The notes under the pieces: generated by a model | What the model was told of the DNA's origin: nothing | The model's database searches: none | Seen by the model: only the letters and a program-made list of their open reading frames with translations | Part shown: positions 35,818 to 44,130 of the stretch, piece after piece | Numbering within the stretch: position 1 is the stretch's first letter | Layout of the letters: each line of letters opens with the position of its first letter | DNA from: Planctomycetota bacterium | Lineage (GTDB): Bacteria > Planctomycetota > J058 | Reading direction: 5' to 3' | Assembly: GCA_023954375.1 (NCBI GenBank) | Contig: JAMLIC010000033.1 | Location: 1 to 64,000, forward strand | DNA length: 64,000 bases | Translations under genes and position numbers: made by a program

Positions 35818-36699
35818 ATGGCGAGGACGATGCGCGGCGGCCTGATCCAGGCCTCGATCCCCCAGGACGTGGACATGCGGGGGCCGATCGAGCCGATCAA
35901 GCAGGCCATGATCGAGAAGCACCTCAAGCTGATCGAGCAGGCGGCCGCCGACGGCGTCAACGTCCTCTGCCTGCAGGAGCTGTTCTACGGGCCCTACTTC
36001 TGCGCCGAGCAGGACAAGAAGTGGTACGCCCTGACCGAGCGCATCCCCGACGGCCCGACCACGCGGCTGATGATGGACGTGGCCAAGAAGCACGAGATGG
36101 CGATCGTCGTGCCGATCTACGAGCAGGAGCTCGCCGGCGTCTACTACAACACCGCGGCCGTGATCGGCCCCGACGGGAAGTACCTGGGCAAGTACCGCAA
36201 GCAGCACATCCCGCACTGCGCGCCCGGCTTCTGGGAGAAGTTCTACTTCAAGCCCGGGAACATGGGCTACCCGGTCTTCGACACGCCATGGGGCAAGGTC
36301 GGCGTCTACATCTGCTACGACCGCCACTTCCCCGAGGGCGCGCGGATCCTCGGCCTCAAGGGCGCGGAGGTGGTGTTCAACCCCTCGGCGACCGTCGCCG
36401 GCCTCTCCGAGTACCTGTGGAAGCTCGAGCAGCCCGCGCACGCCGTCGCCAACGGCTACTTCGTCGGCGCGATCAACCGCGTGGGCATCGAGAAGCCCTG
36501 GGCGACCGGCGAGTTCTACGGCCAGAGCTACTTCTGCAACCCGCGCGGCAAGCTGATCGCCGAGGGCCCGCGCGACGAGGACCGCGTCGTCGTCGCCGAC
36601 CTGAACCTCGACGAGATCGCCGAGGTGCGCGACGTGTGGCAGTTCTACCGCGACCGCCGCCCGGAGGCCTACCAGGAGCTCGTGCAGCTCCTGCCCTGA
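35818..36699 (+). CDS. Nitrilase-superfamily amidohydrolase, likely beta-ureidopropionase
   Basis: A 293-residue carbon-nitrogen hydrolase. The catalytic triad is visible as Glu in LCLQELFYGPYF, Lys in GKYRKQHIPH and Cys in YICYDRHFPEGAR. Sequence features (QASIPQDV, CAPGFWEKFYFKPGN, INRVGIEKPWATGEFYGQS) fit the N-carbamoyl-beta-alanine/N-carbamoylputrescine branch. Next to cytidine deaminase and a beta-alanine-type aminotransferase, beta-ureidopropionase, which releases beta-alanine, ammonia and CO2 in reductive pyrimidine breakdown, is more likely than a polyamine enzyme. The ATG has an AGGAGAG site. Dihydropyrimidinase and the dehydrogenase are not in the window. Confidence 0.82.
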   Translation: MARTMRGGLIQASIPQDVDMRGPIEPIKQAMIEKHLKLIEQAAADGVNVLCLQELFYGPYFCAEQDKKWYALTERIPDGPTTRLMMDVAKKHEMAIVVPIYEQELAGVYYNTAAVIGPDGKYLGKYRKQHIPHCAPGFWEKFYFKPGNMGYPVFDTPWGKVGVYICYDRHFPEGARILGLKGAEVVFNPSATVAGLSEYLWKLEQPAHAVANGYFVGAINRVGIEKPWATGEFYGQSYFCNPRGKLIAEGPRDEDRVVVADLNLDEIAEVRDVWQFYRDRRPEAYQELVQLLP

Positions 36700-36728
36700 G
36701 GGAGACTGGCGAACACCAACGAGGACCC

Positions 36729-38033
36729 ATGACCCCGCAAGAGATCCGCGACCTCCACGCCAAGTACCTGTTCCCCGCGGTGGTGAACTACTACCAGGAG
36801 TCCTTGCCGCTCGTCCGCGGCAAGGGCACCTCGCTGTGGGACGCCGACGGGCGCGAGTACCTCGACTTCTTCGGCGGGATCCTCACCGTCTCGCTCGGCC
36901 ACTGCGACGAGGAGGTGAACGACAAGATCAAGGCGCAGGTCGACACGCTCCAGCACACGTCGACGCTCTACCCGACGCCGCCGATCGTGCTCCTGGCGAG
37001 GCGCCTGGCCGAGATCGCGCCCGCGGGGAGCGGGATCTCGCAGAGCTTCTTCACCTCGTCGGGGACCGAGGCCGACGAGACGGCGATCATGCTGGCGAAG
37101 ATCGCCACCGGGCAGCAGGAGGTGATCGTCCAGCGGCACTCCTACAGCGGCCGCAGCCACCTCAACACGACGCTCACGGCGCACGCCAACTACCGGCCGC
37201 TCCCCAGCCAGATCGCGGGCGTGAAGCACATCCACGCCCCCTACTGCTACCGCTGCCCCTTCAACGCCAGCCCGGCCACGTGCGACCTCGAGTGCGCGCG
37301 CGACATGAAGGAGCTCATCGAGACGACGACCAACGGCCGTCCGGCGGCGTTCATGGCCGAGCCGATCATGGGCGTCGGCGGGTTCATCACGCCCCACCGC
37401 GACTACTTCAAGGTCGCCGTCGAGATCGTGCGCGGCCACGGCGGGCTGTTCATCGCCGACGAGGTGCAGACGTTCGCCCGCACCGGCGACACGTGGTGGG
37501 GGATCGAGCAGTACGGCGTGCAGCCGGACATCATCACGACGGCCAAGGGGATCGCCAACGGCGCCCCCATTGGCGTGACGATGACCCGCCCCGAGCTGGC
37601 GAAGAAGTGGACGGCCGCGACGATCTCGACCTTCGGCGGCAACCCGGTCTCCTGCACGGCGGCGACGGCGACGCTCGACGCGATCGACGCCCGCGGGCTG
37701 CTCGCCAACGCGGCCGCCATGGGGCAGCGCCTGCGCGGCAAGCTCGAGGAGCTCCAGGCGCGCTACCCGCTGATCGGCGAGGTGCGCGGCATGGGCCTCA
37801 TGCAGGCGCTCGAGCTGGTCGAGGACCGGAAGACGAAGGCCCCGGCGAAGCGGGCGATCGCGGCCCTGTTCGAGGAGGCGCGGCGGCGCGGCCTCCTGAT
37901 CGGCAAGGGCGGCCTCTACGGCAACGTCGTGCGCGTCACGCCGCCGCTCAACGTGACGGCCGACGAGGTCGACCGCGCGATGACGCTGCTCGACGAGGCG
38001 TTCGCGGAGGTCACGGCGAAGGTGCCTGCGTAG
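36729..38033 (+). CDS. Class III PLP aminotransferase (AGXT2/beta-alanine-type)
   Basis: A 434-residue pyridoxal-phosphate enzyme of the omega-aminotransferase class. Features include GREYLDFFGGILTVSLGH, the cofactor segment SSGTEADETAI, HSYSGRSHLNTTLT, FIADEVQTFARTG with the PLP aspartate, and the Schiff-base lysine in ITTAKGIANGAPIG. The closest functional group is alanine-glyoxylate aminotransferase 2 and (R)-3-amino-2-methylpropionate-pyruvate transaminase, which handle beta-alanine and beta-aminoisobutyrate. Following beta-ureidopropionase by 29 bases, it would convert beta-alanine to malonate semialdehyde. A four-cysteine segment (CYRCPFNASPATCDLEC) in the middle is unusual and may bind metal. 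Confidence 0.87.
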   Translation: MTPQEIRDLHAKYLFPAVVNYYQESLPLVRGKGTSLWDADGREYLDFFGGILTVSLGHCDEEVNDKIKAQVDTLQHTSTLYPTPPIVLLARRLAEIAPAGSGISQSFFTSSGTEADETAIMLAKIATGQQEVIVQRHSYSGRSHLNTTLTAHANYRPLPSQIAGVKHIHAPYCYRCPFNASPATCDLECARDMKELIETTTNGRPAAFMAEPIMGVGGFITPHRDYFKVAVEIVRGHGGLFIADEVQTFARTGDTWWGIEQYGVQPDIITTAKGIANGAPIGVTMTRPELAKKWTAATISTFGGNPVSCTAATATLDAIDARGLLANAAAMGQRLRGKLEELQARYPLIGEVRGMGLMQALELVEDRKTKAPAKRAIAALFEEARRRGLLIGKGGLYGNVVRVTPPLNVTADEVDRAMTLLDEAFAEVTAKVPA

Positions 38034-38106
38034 GTCGCCCGGAAGCCAGCGGGGGCGGCCGGGGCGAGGAAAGCGGGTGAGGCTCGCGCGCCCGGCGGGA
38101 CGCCAG

Positions 38107-38112
38107 TACGCT
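38107..38112 (+). promoter_or_regulatory. -10 box TACGCT, leaderless start
   Basis: TACGCT ends four bases before ATG 38117 and seven bases before GTG 38120. The usual spacing in this window (6-8) would favour GTG 38120. Confidence 0.45.
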
Positions 38113-38116
38113 CGGG

Positions 38117-39514
38117 ATGGTGGACCCCCTGGCCGACGTGCGCCGCCTGGTCGACGCCCTGCGCGCGCGCGCGCCGGACGACCCGGCGGCGCGCCTCCTG
38201 CACGCGGCCCTCGCCGCCACGGAGCAGCTCAGCCAGCTCGAGCCGGCCGAGGCGGCCCGCCGGGTCGCCGCCGCGATCCGGGTCCTGGGCGCGCTCACGC
38301 CCGATCCGGACACGAAGAGCCACGTGCGGCCGGGCGCCGCCGCGCCGGGCGAGGCCCCGCCGGGCGCCCGCGCCGCGGGCGCGGACGCGGAGGCTCCGGG
38401 CACGCGCGCGCGCCCGCGCACCGACCCCGCCCGCCCGCGCACCGACCCCGCCCGCCCGCGCACCGACCCCGCCCGCCCGCGCACCGACCCCGCCCGCCCG
38501 CGGTCCGACGCCCACCGCGCGCCGGCGAGCCGCGGCGGGCGTCGGCCGGAGCCGCCCCTCGTCGCCGCCGGCGCGCCGGCGCCCGGGACCCGCGGCGCGC
38601 GCCGACCGACCGACGCGCCAGCCGGCCGCCCGCCCGACGCGGGCGTCAGCGCCGGGGTCTCCGACCTCGCCCGCGCGTGGGCGGAGCTCGGCCGCGGCGC
38701 GCTGCCCTCGGAGCCGATCGAGCTCCTGGGCGAGCTGGTCCGCGCGGGCGTCCCCGACGGGGCCGAGGCCGTGCGCTTCCACCTGGCGCTCGTCCGCGGC
38801 CTCGACCACGCGCTCCAGGCCGCGCGCCACCTCCCGTGCGAGGCGGCGCTCGCGGCCCGCGCGGCGCCCCTCGTGCGCGCCGCGGTCGCCGGCGCGCGCG
38901 CCCTCGGCGTCGCCGTCCACCCGCCGCCCGACGACCCGGGCGCGGCCGCGCCCTGCCCCGTCCACGTCCTGCCCGCCTTCGGGACCGCGACGGGCGCGCT
39001 CGTCCACGTGGAGCAGCACGGCTTCCTCATGGCCGACGGGCGCAGCGAGCCGGCGGTCCTGCGCGTCGCCAGCGAGCCGCCCCCGCCCTGGCTCGACGCG
39101 CTGCTCGAGGGCTACGCGGCCGTCGTCGCCGCGGCCGCGGTCACGCCCGACGGCCCCGCGCAGGCCCGCGCCTTCCGCGCGTGGCTCGACGAGCTCCCGG
39201 GCGTGGCCGACCTCGACCGGCGCGCCACGACCCTGCGCTACGCGGCCACGGCGGTCTTCGCCGCCGCCGAGGCCCTGCCCGCGGCGCAGGGCGTCTTCAG
39301 CCGGCTGTCGCAGGCGCTCGAGGAGGCGGGGAGCTACGTGATCCCGCTCGACCCGGGGGCGCTCTCCGACGGGCGGCGCTACGAGCTCGTGCTCCGGCCG
39401 GGGGTCGGGACGCCGCGGGTGGTCCGCCCCGGCTTCCTGGGGCCGGGGCAGGTCGTGCAGCAACGCGCGCGGGTGCTGGCCGATCCCGCGTGGTTGGGCA
39501 CAATGAGCACCTGA
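38117..39514 (+). CDS. Hypothetical protein with ARPRTDP tandem repeat
   Basis: A 465-residue protein of unknown function. Residues 1-60 are helical, residues 65-185 are disordered and Pro/Arg/Ala-rich and contain four exact ARPRTDP heptads plus a partial one, and residues 190-460 form an ordered Ala-rich helical domain ending in a beta-like segment (YELVLRPGVGTPRVVRPGFLG). No catalytic motif, signal peptide or membrane helix is evident. ATG 38117 and GTG 38120 are both possible starts. It is followed after 15 bases by a large coiled-coil protein, and the pair may form a structural or scaffold unit. Confidence 0.6.
   Translation: MVDPLADVRRLVDALRARAPDDPAARLLHAALAATEQLSQLEPAEAARRVAAAIRVLGALTPDPDTKSHVRPGAAAPGEAPPGARAAGADAEAPGTRARPRTDPARPRTDPARPRTDPARPRTDPARPRSDAHRAPASRGGRRPEPPLVAAGAPAPGTRGARRPTDAPAGRPPDAGVSAGVSDLARAWAELGRGALPSEPIELLGELVRAGVPDGAEAVRFHLALVRGLDHALQAARHLPCEAALAARAAPLVRAAVAGARALGVAVHPPPDDPGAAAPCPVHVLPAFGTATGALVHVEQHGFLMADGRSEPAVLRVASEPPPPWLDALLEGYAAVVAAAAVTPDGPAQARAFRAWLDELPGVADLDRRATTLRYAATAVFAAAEALPAAQGVFSRLSQALEEAGSYVIPLDPGALSDGRRYELVLRPGVGTPRVVRPGFLGPGQVVQQRARVLADPAWLGTMST
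38406..38502 (+). repeat. 21-bp coding tandem repeat
   Basis: Four and a half copies of a 21-base unit (CCCGCGCACCGACCCCGCC core) encode ARPRTDP heptads. The copies are nearly identical in DNA, so the expansion is recent. Confidence 0.75.
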
Positions 39515-39529
39515 GCACAGGAGCGGCGG

Positions 39530-41530
39530 GTGGTTCGCGATCGCGACGAGGGGGACGACGCGGCGCGCGCCGGCGGGGCGCAGGCGGACGACGGGCCGCG
39601 ACCCGACCGGGGCCGGCCGGGCGGCCGCGCCAGCCGTAGCTACTTCTTCCGCACCCACCTCGACGAGAGCGGCGCCCTGCCGGCGATCCCCGGCGACGAC
39701 GAGGCCACGCCCCCGCCGTCGCCGGCCACGCTCGAGGCGATGACCACGGTCGACCCGAACGTGACGCTCCGGCACGACGACCGGTTCGTGATCCCGCCGG
39801 GCAGCCAGCCGCTCCCCGACGAGGACGCCCCGCCCGACGACCTGCCGCTCGAGGACGACGAGCCCGCCTACGACGACGACCACGCGCTCGAGCCGGGCGA
39901 GCTCGGCCCGGACGACCTGCCGCCCGACGACGTCCCGCCCGACGGCCAGACGCCGCCCTTGCGCGCGGCGCGGCCCGCCTCGGACGAGGCGCCGCTGCCG
40001 TCGCTCGAGGAGCTCGAGGAGCTCGCCGGTGACCCCGAGGCGACGACCTGGGGCGACGAGGAGGAGGACGACCTCGAGGGCGACGGGGTGGACGACGACG
40101 ACGAGCTGATCACGGAGCTCGGCCCGCGCGTCGTCCCGAGCACGACCGCGCCGCCCTACGCCGGGCCGCCCGAGCTCCGCGACCTCGCGCCCGCGGCCGC
40201 GCCCCCTCCGACCCCGGCGCCGCCCCCGTCGCCCATGACCTCGACGCGCTCGACGTCGCGCCTCGAGCCGCTGACGCTCGTCGGCGGCGACGCGGAGGCG
40301 CAGCGGCTCGTGCGGGACGCGCTGGCCCGCGCGGCCGAGCGCGTGACCGGGCCGGGCGGCGCGGTCACCTGGCGCGTGCCCATGGCGGCGCTGGTCGAGG
40401 CGCTGCGCGCCGGCCTCCCCGACCCGGGCCAGGCCGAGCGGGCGCGGCTCGAGGAGGCCCTGGCCGAGGCGCAGGGGGTGATCGCCGACGCCCGCGCCCA
40501 CGCCTCGACGCTCGAGCGCGAGCTGGCCGAGACGCGCGGCCGCACGTCACGCCTCGAGGGCGGGACGTCGCGCCTGGAGCGCGAGCTCGCCGACGCGCGC
40601 GCGCGCGTGGCCGCGCTCGAGCACGAGCTCACCGACCTCCGCGCGCGCGCGGCGCGGCTGGACGAGGGCCTGGCGCGCGCGCGGGCGCGGCAGGCGGAGC
40701 TCGAGCGCGAGGCCGCGGACCTGCGCGAGGCGCGGGCCGCGCGCGACCGGCTGGCCGACCGCGTCGACCAGCTCGACGAGGAGGCCGGGCTCCTGCGCGA
40801 GGAGCTCTCGCACCTCGAGGGCGAGGTCCGCCAGCGGGGCGAGCGCGCGGCGCAGCTCGAGCAGGAGCTGTCGGCGACCCAGGACCAGCTCGCGGCCGCC
40901 CGCGCGGACGGGGAGGCGGCCGCCGAGCGCGCCCGCCACCTGGAGGCGCGCCTCGCGGCCGAGCAGCGCGTGACCGAGCGGCTGCGCGGCGAGCGCGACG
41001 AGGCCTGCGCCCGCGAGGAGGCGCTCGGCCACGAGCTGGCGCACGTGCGGGCCACGGCGGCCCAGGAGATCGCGGCGCTCTCGCGCGAGCACCACGCCAC
41101 GCGCCGCGCCCTCGAGGCCGAGCGCGACGTCGCCTTCGCCGAGCGGCTGCGCCTCGAGGAGCTCGTCCTCGCGCTCCTGGGCGAGCTCCCGGAGGAGGCC
41201 GACGCGCTCCTCGACGGCGGCGGCCACCCGCGGCAGGTCCTCGAGGCCCTGAAGCGGCTCATGGACCGCCTCGCCCGGCTCGAGGGCGACCGCCGGCGCG
41301 CGGCGCTCCTGCCCGTCCCGCCCTACGAGCAGCTCCTCGAGCGCCTGGCCGCGGACCCGCGCCTCGCGCGCCTCGAGGCCCGCTGCCGCGCCGGCCAGGC
41401 GCGCTACCGGGCGCTGCGCGACCTCCTCCAGCGCCGCCAGGCCGCCGCGCACGACCTGGTCGAGCTGGCGGCCGTCGTGCGCGAGGCGCTGGCGCTGGAG
41501 GAGGTCGTCGAGCTCGTCGCAGGGGGTTAG
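39530..41530 (+). CDS. Large coiled-coil protein with acidic N-terminus
   Basis: A 666-residue protein of unknown function. Residues 1-235 are disordered and very acidic with DDE and PPDD runs; a short conserved-looking piece SRSYFFRTHLDESG is near residue 36. Residues 260-300 may be a small helical domain, and residues 300-540 form one long coiled coil (RLEEALAEAQ, SRLERELADARARVAALEHEL and similar heptads). A helical C-terminus follows to 666. No signal peptide or membrane helix is seen, so a cytoplasmic scaffold or polarity-type protein is possible. The GTG follows GGAGCGGCGG. Its stop overlaps the stop of the convergent secreted-protein gene by three bases. Confidence 0.65.
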   Translation: MVRDRDEGDDAARAGGAQADDGPRPDRGRPGGRASRSYFFRTHLDESGALPAIPGDDEATPPPSPATLEAMTTVDPNVTLRHDDRFVIPPGSQPLPDEDAPPDDLPLEDDEPAYDDDHALEPGELGPDDLPPDDVPPDGQTPPLRAARPASDEAPLPSLEELEELAGDPEATTWGDEEEDDLEGDGVDDDDELITELGPRVVPSTTAPPYAGPPELRDLAPAAAPPPTPAPPPSPMTSTRSTSRLEPLTLVGGDAEAQRLVRDALARAAERVTGPGGAVTWRVPMAALVEALRAGLPDPGQAERARLEEALAEAQGVIADARAHASTLERELAETRGRTSRLEGGTSRLERELADARARVAALEHELTDLRARAARLDEGLARARARQAELEREAADLREARAARDRLADRVDQLDEEAGLLREELSHLEGEVRQRGERAAQLEQELSATQDQLAAARADGEAAAERARHLEARLAAEQRVTERLRGERDEACAREEALGHELAHVRATAAQEIAALSREHHATRRALEAERDVAFAERLRLEELVLALLGELPEEADALLDGGGHPRQVLEALKRLMDRLARLEGDRRRAALLPVPPYEQLLERLAADPRLARLEARCRAGQARYRALRDLLQRRQAAAHDLVELAAVVREALALEEVVELVAGG

Positions 41531-42975
41531 TTGCGCGAGTTCCCGTGGCGGGCGGGGACGAGCTTCTCGGTCGCCTTCTCGATGCCCGGCGCCACCTCGA
41601 CCCTCAGCGCATCCTTGATGGGTCGAACGCGCAGGTTGTCGTTCAGCCAGCCGTTCCTCACCTCGTCGGACATCCGCTCCCAGACCCGCTCGTGAGCGAA
41701 CGCGGCCGCGTCGCGCGCCGCCCGCTCCAGCGGGAGGCCGTAGCCGAGCAGCCTGTAACCCATGGAGCCGTAGAAGGAGATGCTCTCGGTATCCAGGAGC
41801 GTCTCGGTCGACATGACGACCACGTCCACGCCGGCGCCGACCATGGCCTGCATGAGGTCGCCGTGCGGGCCGTCCGGCACGCCGCTCCGGCAGGAATAGA
41901 CGAACAGGACGTGAACGTCACGCAGGCGCTTCCCCCTCAGGTTGACCGGGTACACCGTCGCCTTCTGGCCGTTCGACTCACCGAGCCCGAACTGCCCCTC
42001 CCACCCGTGCGTGAGGACGGCCCCGACGGCCGCGCTCGAGAGCTTGTCCAGGAAGCCGGCCACGTTCACCTCCGTGACCATCGGCTGCGCGCGGTAGCGG
42101 ATCATCATGTCCTTCCCGAGGCGATCGAGGCCGGCGGACGTCAACGGCTTCTTCGCGGGCCACGTCGGGAGGAACGGCTGGTACCTCGGCCTCGCCACCT
42201 GCACCTCGGCCGTCACCGCCTCCCGCCGGAGCGCCTCGCGCTCGGCCGACTGCACGGCCAGCGTCCAGGCACCACTCAGCGCGATGCGGTTCGCGGGCCC
42301 CTGGTCGCGGCCGTCCCAGCGCAGGGCGTGCTCGCCGGGCTCGAGGAGGACGGGCCCGACGACCGCGAGCCGCCGCGCGTCGAGGCCCTCGTCGCGGTAG
42401 AACTTCCCCCGCTCGTCGCGCGCGCCCTCGGGCAGGCGGACCGTCAGCGTGACCCGCTGCGGCCGGCCCCGTACACGGACGCGCACCCGGCACTCCTCGC
42501 CGAACGCCGGGTCGAGGCCCGCCTGCCCGGCGCCCTCCACCCGGACCACCTCGAGCTCCGGCGCCCCCGGCGCCGTCCAGCGCTCGCGCGCCGTCACGCG
42601 CCCCTCGACGCGCACCTCGGCCTCCGCCCGCTCCGTGCCGTCCTCGGCCGGCTGGCCCCGCGTCACGACCAGGGCCACGGCGATCGGCGTGCCCCCCTGC
42701 CGCTCCTCGAGCGCCCCCACGACGCCCGGGGTCCGCGAGACCGTCCCCTCGAGCCGCAGGGTCGAGCCGGCCGGCGCCGGCCCGGTGACCGTCGCCTCCT
42801 GGCGCCCGGCGGGCACGACCAGCCGCACCTGGCCGTCGGCGCCCGCCTCGACCCGCCGCGCCGCGTTCGTCCCGTCGACCCGCCACTCCACGGGCCACGG
42901 CCCCTCCTGCGCGCGGGCGACCCCGAGCGTCGCCAGCGCCAGCACCCCGACCGTCCAGCTCGTCGTCCTCGTCAT
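41527..42975 (-). CDS. Secreted protein with FlgD-like Ig domain and clan-CD-like His/Cys dyad
   Basis: A 482-residue protein. A signal peptide (about 1-23, ending ARAQ) is followed by two beta-rich regions; the second (about 205-250, LLEPGEHALRWDGRDQGPANRIALSGAWTLAV) matches FlgD-type Ig folds. Residues 300-440 form an alpha/beta domain with His323 in LTHGWEG and Cys362 in FVYSCRSG, 39 residues apart, the same His-Gly then Ser/Ala-Cys layout as clan CD cysteine proteases (caspases, CHAT, C25). The downstream VDVVVMSTETLLDTESISFYGSM region is also CHAT-like. A peptidase role is inference; a catalytically inactive member is possible. Ribosome site GGAGGG precedes the ATG. Confidence 0.6.
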   Translation of the reverse strand: MTRTTSWTVGVLALATLGVARAQEGPWPVEWRVDGTNAARRVEAGADGQVRLVVPAGRQEATVTGPAPAGSTLRLEGTVSRTPGVVGALEERQGGTPIAVALVVTRGQPAEDGTERAEAEVRVEGRVTARERWTAPGAPELEVVRVEGAGQAGLDPAFGEECRVRVRVRGRPQRVTLTVRLPEGARDERGKFYRDEGLDARRLAVVGPVLLEPGEHALRWDGRDQGPANRIALSGAWTLAVQSAEREALRREAVTAEVQVARPRYQPFLPTWPAKKPLTSAGLDRLGKDMMIRYRAQPMVTEVNVAGFLDKLSSAAVGAVLTHGWEGQFGLGESNGQKATVYPVNLRGKRLRDVHVLFVYSCRSGVPDGPHGDLMQAMVGAGVDVVVMSTETLLDTESISFYGSMGYRLLGYGLPLERAARDAAAFAHERVWERMSDEVRNGWLNDNLRVRPIKDALRVEVAPGIEKATEKLVPARHGNSRN

Positions 42976-43111
42976 CGTCGGCTCCCTCCGCGCCCCTTCC
43001 GGACGCGGCGAGGCCCGGCGCACGCGCCGGGCCTCCGTAAGTCCCGCCCTCTCGAGCGCGCGCGGCGCGCCGGCCGGGCCGACGGGCAAGGGCTGCCCGT
43101 CCGCCCCGGGC

Positions 43112-44017
43112 TCACCGCGCCACGACCCGGCCGTCCTGCGCGTCGACCGCCACCAGGCGCGGCGCCGCCTCCCCCTGCGCCGGCGCGAGGACGACGACCC
43201 ACGCCGGGACGAGGCGCCGCGTGCCGTCCGCCTCGACGTGCGGCAGGACCACGAGGCGCGGCGCCTCCTGTACCGGCGCCTGGTCCGTCGCCGCGCGCGC
43301 GGCCCGGGTGGCCGCGGCGGCGTCGACGGGCGGCGCCGCGCGCACCTCGTGGCGCAGGTCGGTGCGCACGACCGACACGACGTCGCCGGTCTCCGGGCTC
43401 ACGTCCATGAGGACGCTGTTGCGGAAGCAGGCCAGCACGCCGTCGGCGGGCACCTCGTGGAGGACGAACCGGTCGACGAGGAGGCCGCGGCCGCGCTGGC
43501 TCTCCTCGAGCACGACCTCGAAGCGCCGCGCCCCCGTGACCACCTCGGGCACGAGGTGCCCCAGGAGCTGCCGCGCCCGCGCGCGCAGGGCGGCGCGGTC
43601 CAGGATCGCCCGGACGCGCGCCTCCTCGTCGACCTCCGCGTCGGTCCGGGGCTGGCGGTCGTCGTCGTAGCTCAGGACCACGCTGTCGCGCTCGGGCTGG
43701 GAGAAGTAGGTCACGCGCCCCTCGCCGCGCTCGACGCGCACGATCAGCCGCGCCTGCCCGAGACCGTTGCGCAGGAGCAGGTCGAACGCGGGGCCGTGCG
43801 TCGGGTCCTCGACCTCGATCGGCTCGAGGGCGTCCTCGACCGCCCGGCCGAGGTCCGGCCGCGGCGCGTGGAGGCCCTCGGTCAGGAACTCCCTCGCCTT
43901 GCGTCGCGCCGCCCGCGCGTCGATCGGCGGGGCCTGGGCGGGCTCCTGGGCGATGGTGGGGGTGGCGAGCGCGACGAGCGCCGCCGACACGAGCACGATC
44001 CGCAGCCTGGTCGTCAT
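43112..44017 (-). CDS. Secreted hypothetical protein
   Basis: A 301-residue exported protein I do not recognise. Residues 1-23 (MTTRLRIVLVSAALVALATPTIA) form a signal peptide. The mature part has repeated alpha/beta segments with PepSY-like spacing (RAARRKAREFLTEGL, RLIVRVERGEGRVTYFSQ, RRLVPAWVVVLAPAQGEAAPRLVAVDAQDGRVV), the last being typical of the end of PepSY or YcdB-type domains. The ATG has a strong GGAGG. It lies between the kinase-SUMF1 gene and the His/Cys secreted protein on the same strand, with gaps over 100 bases, so it may be independently transcribed. Confidence 0.6.
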   Translation of the reverse strand: MTTRLRIVLVSAALVALATPTIAQEPAQAPPIDARAARRKAREFLTEGLHAPRPDLGRAVEDALEPIEVEDPTHGPAFDLLLRNGLGQARLIVRVERGEGRVTYFSQPERDSVVLSYDDDRQPRTDAEVDEEARVRAILDRAALRARARQLLGHLVPEVVTGARRFEVVLEESQRGRGLLVDRFVLHEVPADGVLACFRNSVLMDVSPETGDVVSVVRTDLRHEVRAAPPVDAAAATRAARAATDQAPVQEAPRLVVLPHVEADGTRRLVPAWVVVLAPAQGEAAPRLVAVDAQDGRVVAR

Positions 44018-44111
44018 GGCGACCTCCTTCCGGCGCGCGGCCCGTGCGAACGCCGGACCGACGGCGGCGGCGGGGGTTGCGCGCCCCTGACGGGCAAGCA
44101 GACCGGCGCGA

Positions 44112-44128
44112 CGAGCAGGATCTGCTCG
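44112..44128 (-). terminator. Hairpin after kinase-SUMF1 gene
   Basis: CGAGCAG and CTGCTCG form a perfect seven-base stem with a three-base loop, three bases downstream of the TAG stop. No U-tract. Confidence 0.5.
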
Positions 44129-44130
44129 GT

